DNA of 64,000 bases from Candidatus Saccharibacteria bacterium (GCA_016789455.1 JAEUQU010000002.1:930001-994000); one strand, 5' to 3'. Shown: positions 37,972 to 47,058, numbered from the stretch's first letter. Notes: generated from the sequence alone by a model not told the origin. A program made the numbers and translations.

Positions 37972-38604
37972 TCAGTTGCGGTTGGCGACCGTGATGTCGA
38001 AGTAGGCAGTGGCGCAATACTCGCCCAGCTTGCCCGGCTGACATTCGTCGGAGCCCGGCGGCGGAGCATTGACGCCGCTACTACTGAACAGGATCTTGAT
38101 ACGGGTCAGACGGCCGTTATCGCCGTAGTGTGTGACGGTGTGGCGGATCTCGACGTTACTGTGGGCCATGATGGTCATGCCGGCCCGGTCGACGGCGGGC
38201 GGATTGGTGCCGCCGCTACAGTAGCGGCCGGCCGTGTCGGGGACGCGGATGACGCCGCCGATCTCCTCACCGTTGCCGGTGAAGCGGTTGCGCGGCTGGG
38301 TGTCGGGCGCGTTCCATATGTATGACTGGCCACCGACACACAAGCGGCCGTAGTCACTGTACTGCGTGTTGATAGTGGCCGCGCCGGCAACGCGCAGGTT
38401 GCGGGTCAGCTCCTCGGTGATAGTCCGGCCGGCCTGGTTGATCTCCTTGTAGACCAGCCCCTTGTTGTAGGTGGCGATCAGCTGGATCATGGCGACGACG
38501 ATGAAGAGCAGCAGGAAGGCCAAAAAGGCCATGGAGAGCATCAGCTCGACCAGCGTGAAGCCGGCAGTGTGGCGGCGGATTGCCACGGGTGTGGTTATTT
38601 TCAT
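37972..38604 (-). CDS. Type IV prepilin-like protein (PilW-like)
   Basis: 210 residues. Class III signal GFTLVELMLSMAFLAFLLLF: Gly at -1, Glu +5, hydrophobic stalk. The ATG chosen (MKITTPVAIRRH) follows GGAGGGAAG. The globular domain has four Cys (RLCVGGQSYI, GRYCSGGTNPP, DECQPGKLGEYCATAY), possibly disulfide bonded. ATG begins 1 nt after the stop of the upstream PilV-like gene. Confidence 0.87.
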   Translation of the reverse strand: MKITTPVAIRRHTAGFTLVELMLSMAFLAFLLLFIVVAMIQLIATYNKGLVYKEINQAGRTITEELTRNLRVAGAATINTQYSDYGRLCVGGQSYIWNAPDTQPRNRFTGNGEEIGGVIRVPDTAGRYCSGGTNPPAVDRAGMTIMAHSNVEIRHTVTHYGDNGRLTRIKILFSSSGVNAPPPGSDECQPGKLGEYCATAYFDITVANRN

Positions 38605-38605
38605 A

Positions 38606-39208
38606 TTAGCTTCCCTCCGGTACATAAAGCCGTACTACCGAGTTGACGTGCTGGTTGATGGAGCTGCCCAGGCCGATCCAGCAGCCGCGCAGGTGGAAAT
38701 CGATATAGGCCGGGCTGGCTCCGGTCGAGGCCACGCCCTCCACCCAGACGCCACGGCCAGGCACGGCGTGCGGCGCGGTGTCGTTGGAGGTGCCATCGTA
38801 CTCTACCAGGTCGATACGGGGTGCCTGGGAAACATCAAGGAAGGTGGCGACCAGATAGAAGGCCTTGCGCCCCGGGCCTGGCGCGCAGGCCTCGACGTCG
38901 GTGGGCGCCGCAGTGGCGACGTACTGGTTGCCCTGGTTGACGATCTTGCGCCACTGGGCACTGTTGAAGTCGTCGCTGCCGGCCTGATAGCCGTCACGAA
39001 GGTACCGCAGTAATTCGCCCTGGCTGGCAATGACATTGCGGACCTGGGTGTGCTCGACGGCGTTGATAGAACTGCGCAGACCGCTGTTCATGAGAATGCT
39101 GGCACCGACGATGACGGCGCTCAGGATCACCATGGCCAGCAGTACCTCGACCAGGGTGTCACCCCGTTGGCCGCGCGTCTGGTGGTGGGAGAAAAGCTTC
39201 TTAGACAT
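38606..39208 (-). CDS. Type IV prepilin-like protein (PilV-like)
   Basis: 200 residues from MSKKLFSHHQTRGQRGD. Prepilin-type motif GDTLVEVLLAMVILSAVIVG with Gly-Asp at the cleavage site (GD instead of GF), Glu at +5. Overlaps the stop of the upstream pilin gene by 8 nt. Two cysteines in the C-terminal domain (DVEACAPGPG, HLRGCWIGLG). Minor pilin, role inferred from neighbours. Confidence 0.87.
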   Translation of the reverse strand: MSKKLFSHHQTRGQRGDTLVEVLLAMVILSAVIVGASILMNSGLRSSINAVEHTQVRNVIASQGELLRYLRDGYQAGSDDFNSAQWRKIVNQGNQYVATAAPTDVEACAPGPGRKAFYLVATFLDVSQAPRIDLVEYDGTSNDTAPHAVPGRGVWVEGVASTGASPAYIDFHLRGCWIGLGSSINQHVNSVVRLYVPEGS

Positions 39209-39956
39209 TGTCACAATTTCCTGCTGGGGTTACATCGAACTGCAACCGGATATCGTTCTGGCCCTGGCCACCGGCGACGATCAGCATCGCAGGCAGGCCT
39301 GGCGTCTCAATACCCTGGAAACAGTAGTTGGTGGCGCGTTGGGTGGCGGCCGGCGTCAGGCGTGACGTCAGGCTGCTCATAGTGTTGAACTCGGTCGGCG
39401 TGGCATTGAAGGTATAGGAGACGATGCGCGAGGAACGCGGACTGCGCAGCAGCAGATAGGTGTTGGCCGTCTGCTTGTCGCTGGTGCGGCGGCTGCCGAT
39501 GATTTCGGCGCCCCAGGGAATCTCGAACTCTTCGACGCCGGTATTCTTGATGACGACCGGTTGGGCGGCAGTCGCGATCAGCTGCTCGTCGCTCAGCGTG
39601 GCGTCAGCGCCGGCCAGGTCGGGGATACGGGTGGCGATGACCGGGTAGGATTTGACCACGTCACTGTCAGTCTCAAAACGGATAAGCTTGCCGAGCAGCA
39701 GGCAGCGGCTGGAGCCGGCCCCGCTGGTAGCGCTGGCGGCGCAGGCAGCATTGGCGGTGCGCGGGTTGACGCCCGTCAGGATGTCATTGTACTGCCCCTG
39801 GACAAAGGCATGCAGGCTGCGCCCGCTGTCCGAGAAGCGGATCTGGCGCATCATTGAGCCGGTGCCGATCAGGGCGACCGTCAAAAGCAGGCCGCTCACC
39901 GCCAGGAAAAGCATGACCTCGATAATCGTGAAACCGCCGCTTTTTTTTGCCCACAT
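39201..39956 (-). CDS. Type IV prepilin-like protein (GspH/FimT-like)
   Basis: 251 residues from MWAKKSGGFTIIEVMLFLAV, a short class III leader with GFTIIE. A TATAAT box (39967-39972) stands 10 nt upstream of this ATG, so an ATG 19 codons further up is unlikely. First gene of the minor-pilin operon (39956 to 36706). Beta-rich globular domain with a C-terminal Cys pair (TNYCFQGIETPG, TPAGNCDNV). Confidence 0.87.
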   Translation of the reverse strand: MWAKKSGGFTIIEVMLFLAVSGLLLTVALIGTGSMMRQIRFSDSGRSLHAFVQGQYNDILTGVNPRTANAACAASATSGAGSSRCLLLGKLIRFETDSDVVKSYPVIATRIPDLAGADATLSDEQLIATAAQPVVIKNTGVEEFEIPWGAEIIGSRRTSDKQTANTYLLLRSPRSSRIVSYTFNATPTEFNTMSSLTSRLTPAATQRATNYCFQGIETPGLPAMLIVAGGQGQNDIRLQFDVTPAGNCDNV

Positions 39957-40025
39957 CTTGCTGGCAATTATAGCATAAGCCTTATTGAATACAGAACCTT
40001 TGAAGCTGTGCATAACTTCCCCGCC

Positions 40026-40967
40026 CTATAACCCGAACCATAGCAGGCTGAAGTGGCCGGCCAGGTACCACAATATCAGTTGGTCGCCCCAGAGGCCGGC
40101 GATGAAGAAGGCGGCGATAAGCATCGGACCGAACGGCACGCGGCTGTCGCGCTTGAGCTTGCCCAGAAGCAACAATGGGAAGACGATGATGCCGCCGATC
40201 AGGTTGGCGAACAAGAGGGCCATCAGCGCTTTCTGCCAACCCAGCACCAGTCCCATGAAAATACCGAGCTTGACGTCGCCGAAACCGACCATCCGGCCGC
40301 GTGAGAACATATAGATAACCCAGTACAACCCCGATATCGGCAGCAGCCCGTAGACGGCCATCTGCAGTATGTCAAACCGCTGGGTGTTGTCGAATGCAAA
40401 AATCACATGAATGGCCAGCTGCAGCAGCGCCAGCCCCACCAGCGTCCAGACAAGCTTGTCCGGCAGGATATACCAGCGCAGGTCATAGATGAACAGCGCC
40501 GCCAGCAGCACCACGTAGGCCAGCCAGAAGGCCAGGTCCATCCAGTCGTACCAGTAGGTCAGCTTGTCGGGCCAGCAGAGGTATGAGATGACGAACAAGG
40601 TGCCGACGGCGATCTCGACCAGCGGATACTGGACGCTGATGGGCTTCTTGCAGTACCGGCACTTGCCGCGCAGCCAAAGCCAGCTGAAAATCGGTACCAG
40701 GTCACGGGCAGCCAGCTGGTGGTGGCAGTTGGGGCACATCGAGCGGCCGCGGCTGATGGAATAGTCGTCACCCTCGTCCTGCGTGCCGGTGACGGCATGT
40801 TTGACGCGGCGGGCTACCTGTTTGACAACCTCACTGCCCTTTTCTAGCGCCGTGGCTTCTTCGCGCTCTTGCTGCTTGCGCAGCCGCCAGACCAGCGCAT
40901 TGACGAAACTGCCGAAGGCAACCCCCACGACCGCCAGCATCACAGTAAAAAGAACGTTCTCAATCAT
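40026..40967 (-). CDS. pilD: Prepilin peptidase / methyltransferase
   Basis: 313 residues. N-terminal zinc domain with two CxxC pairs (MCPNCHHQL, CRYCKKPI), then eight or so transmembrane helices. Catalytic Asp pair: FIYDLRWYILPDKL and MVGFGDVKLGIFMG (GxGDxKLG). Cleaves prepilin leaders and methylates the new N-terminus of the pilins in this cluster. An insert of ~45 residues between helix 1 and the zinc domain (EEATALEKGSEVVKQVARR) is unusual and may be a regulatory loop. Confidence 0.95.
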   Translation of the reverse strand: MIENVLFTVMLAVVGVAFGSFVNALVWRLRKQQEREEATALEKGSEVVKQVARRVKHAVTGTQDEGDDYSISRGRSMCPNCHHQLAARDLVPIFSWLWLRGKCRYCKKPISVQYPLVEIAVGTLFVISYLCWPDKLTYWYDWMDLAFWLAYVVLLAALFIYDLRWYILPDKLVWTLVGLALLQLAIHVIFAFDNTQRFDILQMAVYGLLPISGLYWVIYMFSRGRMVGFGDVKLGIFMGLVLGWQKALMALLFANLIGGIIVFPLLLLGKLKRDSRVPFGPMLIAAFFIAGLWGDQLILWYLAGHFSLLWFGL

Positions 40968-41032
40968 GTTTGTATACCCCTAATCATTAGCTTCATCTTA
41001 GCAGATTACTGCGGGGTTGGACAATCGGCAGC

Positions 41033-41058
41033 AAAAACGCCCCCATCGCTGGGGGCGT
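41033..41058 (-). terminator. Terminator of the major pilin gene
   Basis: ACGCCCCC / GGGGGCGT stem with loop AGCGAT, then TTTTTG on the minus strand. Confidence 0.9.
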
Positions 41059-41079
41059 CCTGCTCAACAAAGCGTATTA

Positions 41080-41565
41080 CTACTTGTTGTCCTGGCAGAA
41101 GTAACCACCCTGCTCGAGGTAGGTTACGACGGCGACGCTGCGGTTGCCGGCGCCGGCAGTCAGGACGTTGTTACCGTTACCACTGTCGTTACAGGCGGCG
41201 CTGGTGATGTAGTCTATGCGGCCAGCAGCAGTCGGAGCGGTGTACCCGGCCGAGTAGGTGCGGTACTGGACGGTGTAGTTGCTGCCCTGCGGGTCCTGGA
41301 AGCTCTGGCCACCATTGGTCATGTACGTGTTGATAAAGGTTGTCAGCTGTGCGGTGCTGCTTGGGTAATTGCCGTTGCGGTTACCGGCGTAGGCTTCAAG
41401 CTGGCTCAGCATGCGCGAGGCGTCTCCACGGCGCTGCGTGTCGCGCTGTGAGCGCTGCAGAGCTGGCAGAGCCAGGAAAACGATCAGGAAGATCAGACCG
41501 GCGATTGCCAGTACCAGCACGACTTCAATAATCGTGAAACCGTTTTTATTTGATTGTGTCTTCAT
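41080..41565 (-). CDS. pilA: Type IV major pilin (PilA-like)
   Basis: 161 residues. MKTQSNKNGFTIIEVVLVLAI: short leader, GF cleavage site, Glu +5, followed by the hydrophobic helix and then SQRDTQRRGDASRMLSQLEAY. Globular domain contains CNDSGNGN and a terminal QGGYFCQDNK Cys. Own terminator and its own operon (single gene), which suggests high-level expression compared with the minor pilins. Probably forms the pilus shaft. Confidence 0.92.
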   Translation of the reverse strand: MKTQSNKNGFTIIEVVLVLAIAGLIFLIVFLALPALQRSQRDTQRRGDASRMLSQLEAYAGNRNGNYPSSTAQLTTFINTYMTNGGQSFQDPQGSNYTVQYRTYSAGYTAPTAAGRIDYITSAACNDSGNGNNVLTAGAGNRSVAVVTYLEQGGYFCQDNK

Positions 41566-41642
41566 ACCACCCTTTCCTTAGATGAATATGCTTATGTTGA
41601 TACCGTCTATTATAAAGCTCAAGCGTGATATGGCAAGTCTGA

Positions 41643-41686
41643 AAAAGTGAAATGGGCCGCCTCACGGTGTTGTCGTGAGGCGGCCC
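41643..41686 (-). terminator. Terminator of the MFT-protein pair
   Basis: Perfect 12-bp stem GGGCCGCCTCAC / GTGAGGCGGCCC, then ATTTCACTTTTT on the minus strand. Confidence 0.85.
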
Positions 41687-41721
41687 GGGTTGGACGGCGG
41701 GCGGATGATGCCCGCCGGTGT

Positions 41722-42243
41722 TCAGCCGTCGCCGCGGCGATCCGGCCGCAGCGCCTGGCCGCGCCGCGCAGCAGCGATCTGCTCGATGACGGTGCCGTAC
41801 TTGCGCAGCCCCGTCGCCGCCAGCGGCAGCAGCAGGTTCTCGCTCAGCGGCGCCTGGGCCATTGTCCTGACGGCCGGCCAGCCGAAGCGCTTTCCGAGCG
41901 CGACCAGCCGTTCATCGTAGAACGGCAGAATGACGTCGTCGCCCCGGCGGCGCAGCTGGTAGGTGGCGTGGCAGTACCCGATGGCGATGGCCAGACAGGC
42001 CAGCGCCACGATGATGCCGCCCGCCATGACGATCCGCGAGGATCCCCAGGCGAACAGCATCACCGCGTCCAGCAGTCCGACGGACAGCACCGCCGGGAAG
42101 ATGCGCCCCAGCCAGCGGTAGGCATAGACCGTGAACGGCCCCTTGCGCTGCCCTCGCCGGCCGTAGCGGTCGACGAGGTGTCCGTAGAGGCTGAAGCGGA
42201 ACGGCGGCGGACCGATGAACAGGTCCTGGTCGTGGGTGAACAT
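41722..42243 (-). CDS. Orphan two-pass membrane protein, family C copy 2
   Basis: 173 residues. Paralogous to 42288-42779. Shared N-terminus MFTxxxxLFxGPPPxRFSLxxxLxxxY; two membrane segments (IFPAVLSVGLLDAVMLFAWG, RIVMAGGIIVALACLAIAIG); then a charged loop with RRxGDDVILPFYDERLV (copy 1: RSDDMILLVWGGRY) and a Leu-rich C-terminal region. Strong ribosome-binding site AAGGAG. Inserted with its partner between the major pilin and pilC, but codes on the same strand. No recognised function. Confidence 0.68.
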   Translation of the reverse strand: MFTHDQDLFIGPPPFRFSLYGHLVDRYGRRGQRKGPFTVYAYRWLGRIFPAVLSVGLLDAVMLFAWGSSRIVMAGGIIVALACLAIAIGYCHATYQLRRRGDDVILPFYDERLVALGKRFGWPAVRTMAQAPLSENLLLPLAATGLRKYGTVIEQIAAARRGQALRPDRRGDG

Positions 42244-42287
42244 GGCACTCCTTCTCGTGGGATGTGACAGGTAGGGTGGCCTGCGCC

Positions 42288-42779
42288 TCAGACGTACGTC
42301 CGCAGGTCCTCGACGATGGAATACATGCGCTCCCGCTCGTCGTTGTCCGGGCGGGCCAGGACGGCCAGCCGGGGCCAGAGGTCAGGCGAAGCGGCCAGGC
42401 GCGACAGGGCGTCGCGCCCCAGCACCTGTTCGGCGCGCCTGTAGCGCCCGCCCCAGACCAGCAGTATCATGTCGTCGCTGCGGGAATGCAGGCGCTCGCC
42501 GAGGAGCCAGGCATACCAGGCCAGGACCATCAGCAGCAGTGCCGGCACTGCGAACCACCACACCCGCGACAAGTCCGGGCGGATGAACGCCGCCAGCAGC
42601 GACACCGCCGACGACAACATCGCACTGAACAAGCCGATGCGGCGGGCCTGTCGTATGGCGTAGCGCCGGAACGACTCCGCCGGCATCACCTTGAAGTCGT
42701 ATGCCCGGATCAGCAGCCACAGCAGGCTGAACCTGCGGGGCGGCGGACCGACGAACAGGTGTCCACGATTGGTGAACAT
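42288..42779 (-). CDS. Orphan two-pass membrane protein, family C copy 1
   Basis: 163 residues, first of the pair. MFTNRGHLFVGPPPRRFSLL; membrane segments (IGLFSAMLSSAVSLLAAFI, WFAVPALLLMVLAWYAWLLG); cytoplasmic loop LHSRSDDMILLVWGG. AAAGGCGAC lies before the ATG. The pair has an exactly consensus promoter and a strong terminator, a layout identical to the 4.4-13.4 kb orphan genes, so it looks like an insertion into the pilus locus. Confidence 0.68.
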   Translation of the reverse strand: MFTNRGHLFVGPPPRRFSLLWLLIRAYDFKVMPAESFRRYAIRQARRIGLFSAMLSSAVSLLAAFIRPDLSRVWWFAVPALLLMVLAWYAWLLGERLHSRSDDMILLVWGGRYRRAEQVLGRDALSRLAASPDLWPRLAVLARPDNDERERMYSIVEDLRTYV

Positions 42780-42825
42780 GTGTCGCCTTTCTTCTCGAGG
42801 ATCGTGAATGTAGCTCCAACTTTAT

Positions 42826-42854
42826 ATTATATCAAATTTATTATGTTTTGTCAA
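42826..42854 (-). promoter_or_regulatory. Perfect-consensus promoter of family C pair
   Basis: TTGACA (42849-42854), 17-bp spacer, TATAAT (42826-42831) on the minus strand. Both hexamers are exact. Confidence 0.9.
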
Positions 42855-42863
42855 TTTTACACT

Positions 42864-42895
42864 AAAAAGTGCCCTGCGGAGGCAAGACACTTTTT
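42864..42895 (-). terminator. Terminator of the pilM-pilC operon
   Basis: AAAAAGTG / CACTTTTT arms around a 16-nt loop. A-run and T-run allow use in both directions. It overlaps the upstream edge of the family C promoter. Confidence 0.72.
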
Positions 42896-42909
42896 ACCAA
42901 ACGGTGCGG

Positions 42910-44124
42910 CTAGTTCAACGTCCCCGAGTTGATCAACCCGTAGACCGGCAGCAGGATGGCAGCCACCAGGCCACCGGCGACGACGGCCAGTACGACCATC
43001 AGGACCGGCTCGATGGCGGTGGAGAGCGCCTTGACGGCGTTATCGAGCTCGGCTTCGTAGAAGGAAGCGGCCTTGCCCATCATCTTGTCGATGCCGCCCG
43101 ATTGCTCACCGATGCTGATCATCTGCGGCACCAGGGGCTGGATGGCATCTTCGCTTTGCAGGGCTTTGCTTAGTGCCTTGCCGCCACGGACGCGCTCGGC
43201 AGCCTTGGAGATAGCGTCGGCCACGACGACGTTGTTGGCAGAACGTGCGGAGATGCTCAGGACTTCCAACATCGGCACGCCAGCGGCCAGCAGCGTCTCG
43301 CCGGTGCGGGTAAAGCGGGCCATGTACAGCTTGGACAGCAGCGGGCCGACCAGCGGCATGCGGAGCTTCAGCGTGTCCCAGGCGCGGCGGCCGCTATCGG
43401 TCTGGATGTAGCGGCGCAGGAAGTAGACGGCAAAGGCTAGGATGAGCAGCACCAGCCACCAGAAGCTGATGAAGAAATCGGCGATACCGACCATGACGGC
43501 GGTGGCGAACGGCAGTTCCTGGTTGAGGTCGTCGAACAGGCGTTCGATCTGCGGCACCACGGTCAGCAGCATGAAGGCGATGACGCCGACGATGACGGTC
43601 AGGACGATGATCGGGTAGACCATGGCGCCACGGACCTTGCTCATGATTTCGGCATCCTTCTCCTGCTGGTTGGCGATGCGCTCCAGCGACATGTCCAGCG
43701 TACCGGAGGCTTCACCGGCGGCGATCAGTGAGATGTAGACCTCGTTGAAGATGTCATGGTGGCGGGCAAAGGCGTCGGCCAGCGAGGAACCGCCTTCGAT
43801 GGAGGTGATGACATCGGCCACGACGCTCTTCAGCTTCTTGCTGTTGGTCTGCTCTACCACGGTGCGCAGCGCCTGGGCCAGCGGCAGGCCGGCATTGATC
43901 AGCGTGGCCAGCTGGCGGGTGAAGATGACCTTGTCCTTGGTGCTGACGCGGTCGGTGATGCGGCCAAGTAGGCCGCCACGGCCGCGCTCTTCGCGGATCT
44001 CGAGCGGGACGATGTCCTGGCTGAGCAGCAGCTTGGCGGCGGCGCGCTCGCTTTCGGCCTGGACGGTCGACTTTATGATTTTGTTACGCGTGGTGTCACG
44101 CGCGGTGTAGTTGAAGGTAATCAC
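42910..44124 (-). CDS. pilC: Type IV pilus inner-membrane platform protein PilC
   Basis: 404 residues, two T2SSF domains. FTRQLATLINAGLPLAQALRT and YMARFTRTGETLLAAGVPML (the repeated FxRxLxxLLxxGxPLxxxL motif), each with transmembrane helices (VYPIIVLTVIVGVIAFMLLT, WWLVLLILAFAVYFLR, VLMVVLAVVAGGLVAAILLP). Transmits motor force from PilB/PilT to the pilins. Starts 3 nt after pilT ends. Confidence 0.96.
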   Translation of the reverse strand: MITFNYTARDTTRNKIIKSTVQAESERAAAKLLLSQDIVPLEIREERGRGGLLGRITDRVSTKDKVIFTRQLATLINAGLPLAQALRTVVEQTNSKKLKSVVADVITSIEGGSSLADAFARHHDIFNEVYISLIAAGEASGTLDMSLERIANQQEKDAEIMSKVRGAMVYPIIVLTVIVGVIAFMLLTVVPQIERLFDDLNQELPFATAVMVGIADFFISFWWLVLLILAFAVYFLRRYIQTDSGRRAWDTLKLRMPLVGPLLSKLYMARFTRTGETLLAAGVPMLEVLSISARSANNVVVADAISKAAERVRGGKALSKALQSEDAIQPLVPQMISIGEQSGGIDKMMGKAASFYEAELDNAVKALSTAIEPVLMVVLAVVAGGLVAAILLPVYGLINSGTLN

Positions 44125-44127
44125 GGA

Positions 44128-45201
44128 CTATCCCCTTATCATCCTATCGAATTCAGAAAGATCGACTGCGTAGTTGCGGGCTTCATCGTAACTGACCGTA
44201 CCGGATTGGACCAGGTTGACCAGTGTCTTGTCCATCGATTGCATACCCTGGTCGGCACCGGTCTGGATGACGGCGTCGAGCTGGTGAGCCTTGCCCTCGC
44301 GGATGATGTTGCGCACGGCTGAGTTCGCAACCAGGATCTCGGCAGCGACGATACGGCCGCCACCCAGGGCTGGCACCAGGCGCTGTGAGACGATGGCCTG
44401 CAGGATGTTGGCCAGCTGGGCGCGGATCTGTGGCTGCTGGTGCGGCGGGAAGACGTCGATCATACGGTCGATGGACTGGGCGGCGCTGTTGGTGTGGAGC
44501 GTGGCAAAGACCAGGTGGCCGGTTTCGGCGATGGTGATGGCAGCCGAGATGGTCTCGAGGTCACGCATCTCACCGATCAGCACGACGTCCGGGTCCTGGC
44601 GCAGGCTGGAGCGGAGGGCGGCGCTGAACGAGTAGGTGTCGTAGTGGACTTCGCGCTGGACGACCACGGAGCGCTTGCTCTTGTGGGTGAACTCGATCGG
44701 GTCCTCGATGGTGATAATGTGATGGGCTTTTTCACTGTTGATCTGGTCGACCATGGCGGCCAGCGTGGTGGACTTACCGGAGCCGGTCGGGCCGGTGACC
44801 AGCACCAGGCCGCGCGGGAAGTTGGCGAAGGAGTTGACGACCTGGGGCATGCCCAGCTCGGCGATGGATTTGATCTCGTTGGGAATCAGACGCAGGGCGG
44901 CGGCCAGGTTGCCGCGTTCGTGGAAGGCGTTGACACGGAAGCGGCCGAGGTCGCCGAAGGCGAAGGAAAAGTCGAATTCCTTGTCCTTGAGGAGAATCTG
45001 TTTCTGGTCGTCGTCGAGGATGGAGAAGACCAGGCCTTCTACCTCTTCGGCGTTGAGCGGCTCGTAACCGGCAATCGAAAGCAGGCTCCCGTCCACGCGC
45101 AGCATCGGCGGCAGGCCGATCTGAATATGAAGGTCGCTGGCTTTCTTTCGGATGACTTCTTCGAGCAACAGCTCAATCCTTAGTGTTTCCTGGCTGTTCA
45201 T
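44128..45201 (-). CDS. pilT: Pilus retraction ATPase PilT
   Basis: 357 residues. Walker A GPTGSGKSTTLAAMVDQ, Asp box TIEDPIEFTHKS, Walker B DPDVVLIGEMRDLET, His box TGHLVFATLHTNSAAQSIDR and the AIVSQRLVP motif with a PilT-type C-terminus. Hexameric motor for pilus disassembly and twitching. The retraction signature (AIRNLIRE-type) appears as SAVRNIIREGKAHQ. Part of the pilM-N-O-x-B-T-C operon. Confidence 0.97.
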   Translation of the reverse strand: MNSQETLRIELLLEEVIRKKASDLHIQIGLPPMLRVDGSLLSIAGYEPLNAEEVEGLVFSILDDDQKQILLKDKEFDFSFAFGDLGRFRVNAFHERGNLAAALRLIPNEIKSIAELGMPQVVNSFANFPRGLVLVTGPTGSGKSTTLAAMVDQINSEKAHHIITIEDPIEFTHKSKRSVVVQREVHYDTYSFSAALRSSLRQDPDVVLIGEMRDLETISAAITIAETGHLVFATLHTNSAAQSIDRMIDVFPPHQQPQIRAQLANILQAIVSQRLVPALGGGRIVAAEILVANSAVRNIIREGKAHQLDAVIQTGADQGMQSMDKTLVNLVQSGTVSYDEARNYAVDLSEFDRMIRG

Positions 45202-45264
45202 ATCTCGATGCCCTCTTTCCTTATCCGTTCTATTCCCTTTTTAGCTGCTATGTTCGTTGTCCGG

Positions 45265-47046
45265 CTATGCCATGTTGGCTGCCACTCGGTTGACCTCGTC
45301 GAGGGTGGTGTAGCCCTGCAGTGCCTTGAGGTAACCGTCCTGGCGCATGGTAATCATTCCTTCGGCGATGGCCTGGCGCTGGATATCGGCGCTGGTGGCG
45401 TGCTGGATGATCAGCTTTTGGATATTTTCTGATACGTCCATCACCTCGTACAGACCCATCCGCCCCTTGAAACCGCCAGGCGTCTGAGCGCTGTCGCGGC
45501 CCTTGGCTAAAGTATAAGCTTTTTGCCCCGCCAGCGGCAAGTCCTTGTAGCCCATGTCGTCGCTGACGGCGGCGATATCGGCCTGCTTGGCAGGCAGAAG
45601 GCTGCCGATGGTCTCGTTGATGCTGGCGGCTTCGGCTTCGGTCGATTGGTAGGACTCACGCTTGTCGGTGAGGCGGCGCACCAGGCGCTGGCCGATGACG
45701 ACGTTGACGGTCGAGGCGATCAGGAAGGGCTCAATGCCCATGTCCAGCAGGCGCGGCAGCACACCTGCCGCAGAGTTGGTGTGCAGGGTGCTGAAGACCA
45801 GGTGGCCGGTCAGGGCGGCCTGGACTGCAAGGTTGGCAGTCTCCTTGTCGCGGATCTCCCCCACCATGACCACGTCGGGGTCCTGGCGCAGGATGGAGCG
45901 CAGACCACTGGCAAAGGACAGGCCGACTTCCGCGTTGACCTGGATCTGGTTGACGCCGTCCATCTTGTACTCCACCGGGTCTTCCAGGGTGACGATGTTG
46001 ATCTCGTCGTTCTTGATCTCCTGGATGAGGGCGTAGAGGCTGGTGGACTTACCGGAACCGGTCGGACCGCTGGTCAGGATCATGCCGTTGGGGCGGTTGA
46101 TGCCTTTGCGCACGGTGCGCAGGGCGCGGCCGGCGTAGCCCATTTCTTCCAGGGCGAAGCTGGAGCCACTCTTGTCGAGCAGACGGATGACCACCTGCTC
46201 GCCCCAGACCACCGGGCTGATGGCGATACGAAGGTCGACGTCCTTGCCGGCGACGTGGATGGCGAACTGGCCGTCCTGCGGGATGCGGTGTTCATCGATC
46301 TTGAGGTTACTCAGAATCTTGACGCGGGAGATGAGGGCCGGCTCGATGCTTTTGGGCAGGCGCATGATCTCACGCAGGACACCGTCGACGCGGGCGCGGA
46401 TCTTGAGCTCGTTCTCCAGCGGCTCGACGTGGATGTCGGAGGCGCGGGAGCGGGCGGCGTATTCCAGGATGGTGCTGAGGGCACGACTGATGGGCGAATC
46501 CTGCACCAGCGTGGTGATGGCACGGGTCTCACTGTTGGTCTGCGCCTCCTGCTTGGCGCCTTCCTCGGCGGAATCGATGGCGGCGCTGACGCCCTGCTGC
46601 AGGTCGGTGTGGTACTGGTCCAGAACGTGGTAAATGCCCTCTTCGGAGGCCATATAGACCTTGAGAGGGTGCTGGATCTTGGTTGAAAGATAGTCGACGG
46701 CCTGGACGTTGTTGGCATCCAGCATGGCGACGGCCAGGCGGTTGCTGACCTCGCCAAGTGGCACGGCCATGAAATGTTCGGCGGTGTCTTTGGGCAGGAG
46801 CTTCAGGACTGACTGGTCGATGGTGACATCGAGCAGGTTGACGTATGGCACGCCGTAGGCCTCGGCCATCATGCGCGTCATGTCCTCATTGGAGACGGTG
46901 CCGCTGTCAATCAGGTGCGCGACCAGGGTCTTCATGCCCTTTTCGGCATCAATCTTGAGCTGCTGCAGCTGTTCGGCCGTCAGCAGCTTATCCTTGATGA
47001 TCGAAGCTTCGAGTTTCTTCTGGTTGTCGTCGGTAAGTAGGCTCAT
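45265..47046 (-). CDS. pilB: Pilus extension ATPase PilB (no zinc tetracysteine)
   Basis: 593 residues. N-terminal GspE/PilB N1 domain (SIIKDKLLTAEQLQQLKID), then the ATPase: IHVAGKDVDLRIAISPVV, Walker A GPTGSGKSTSLYALIQE, DPDVVMVGEIRDKET, STLHTNSAAGVL. Drives pilus polymerisation. The usual CxxC...CxxC zinc loop before the GRMGLYEVMDV helix is absent; a 70-residue acidic/Lys-rich insert (TDKRESYQSTEAEAASINET) stands there instead. Confidence 0.95.
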   Translation of the reverse strand: MSLLTDDNQKKLEASIIKDKLLTAEQLQQLKIDAEKGMKTLVAHLIDSGTVSNEDMTRMMAEAYGVPYVNLLDVTIDQSVLKLLPKDTAEHFMAVPLGEVSNRLAVAMLDANNVQAVDYLSTKIQHPLKVYMASEEGIYHVLDQYHTDLQQGVSAAIDSAEEGAKQEAQTNSETRAITTLVQDSPISRALSTILEYAARSRASDIHVEPLENELKIRARVDGVLREIMRLPKSIEPALISRVKILSNLKIDEHRIPQDGQFAIHVAGKDVDLRIAISPVVWGEQVVIRLLDKSGSSFALEEMGYAGRALRTVRKGINRPNGMILTSGPTGSGKSTSLYALIQEIKNDEINIVTLEDPVEYKMDGVNQIQVNAEVGLSFASGLRSILRQDPDVVMVGEIRDKETANLAVQAALTGHLVFSTLHTNSAAGVLPRLLDMGIEPFLIASTVNVVIGQRLVRRLTDKRESYQSTEAEAASINETIGSLLPAKQADIAAVSDDMGYKDLPLAGQKAYTLAKGRDSAQTPGGFKGRMGLYEVMDVSENIQKLIIQHATSADIQRQAIAEGMITMRQDGYLKALQGYTTLDEVNRVAANMA

Positions 47047-47058
47047 ACTCCGCCTTCC

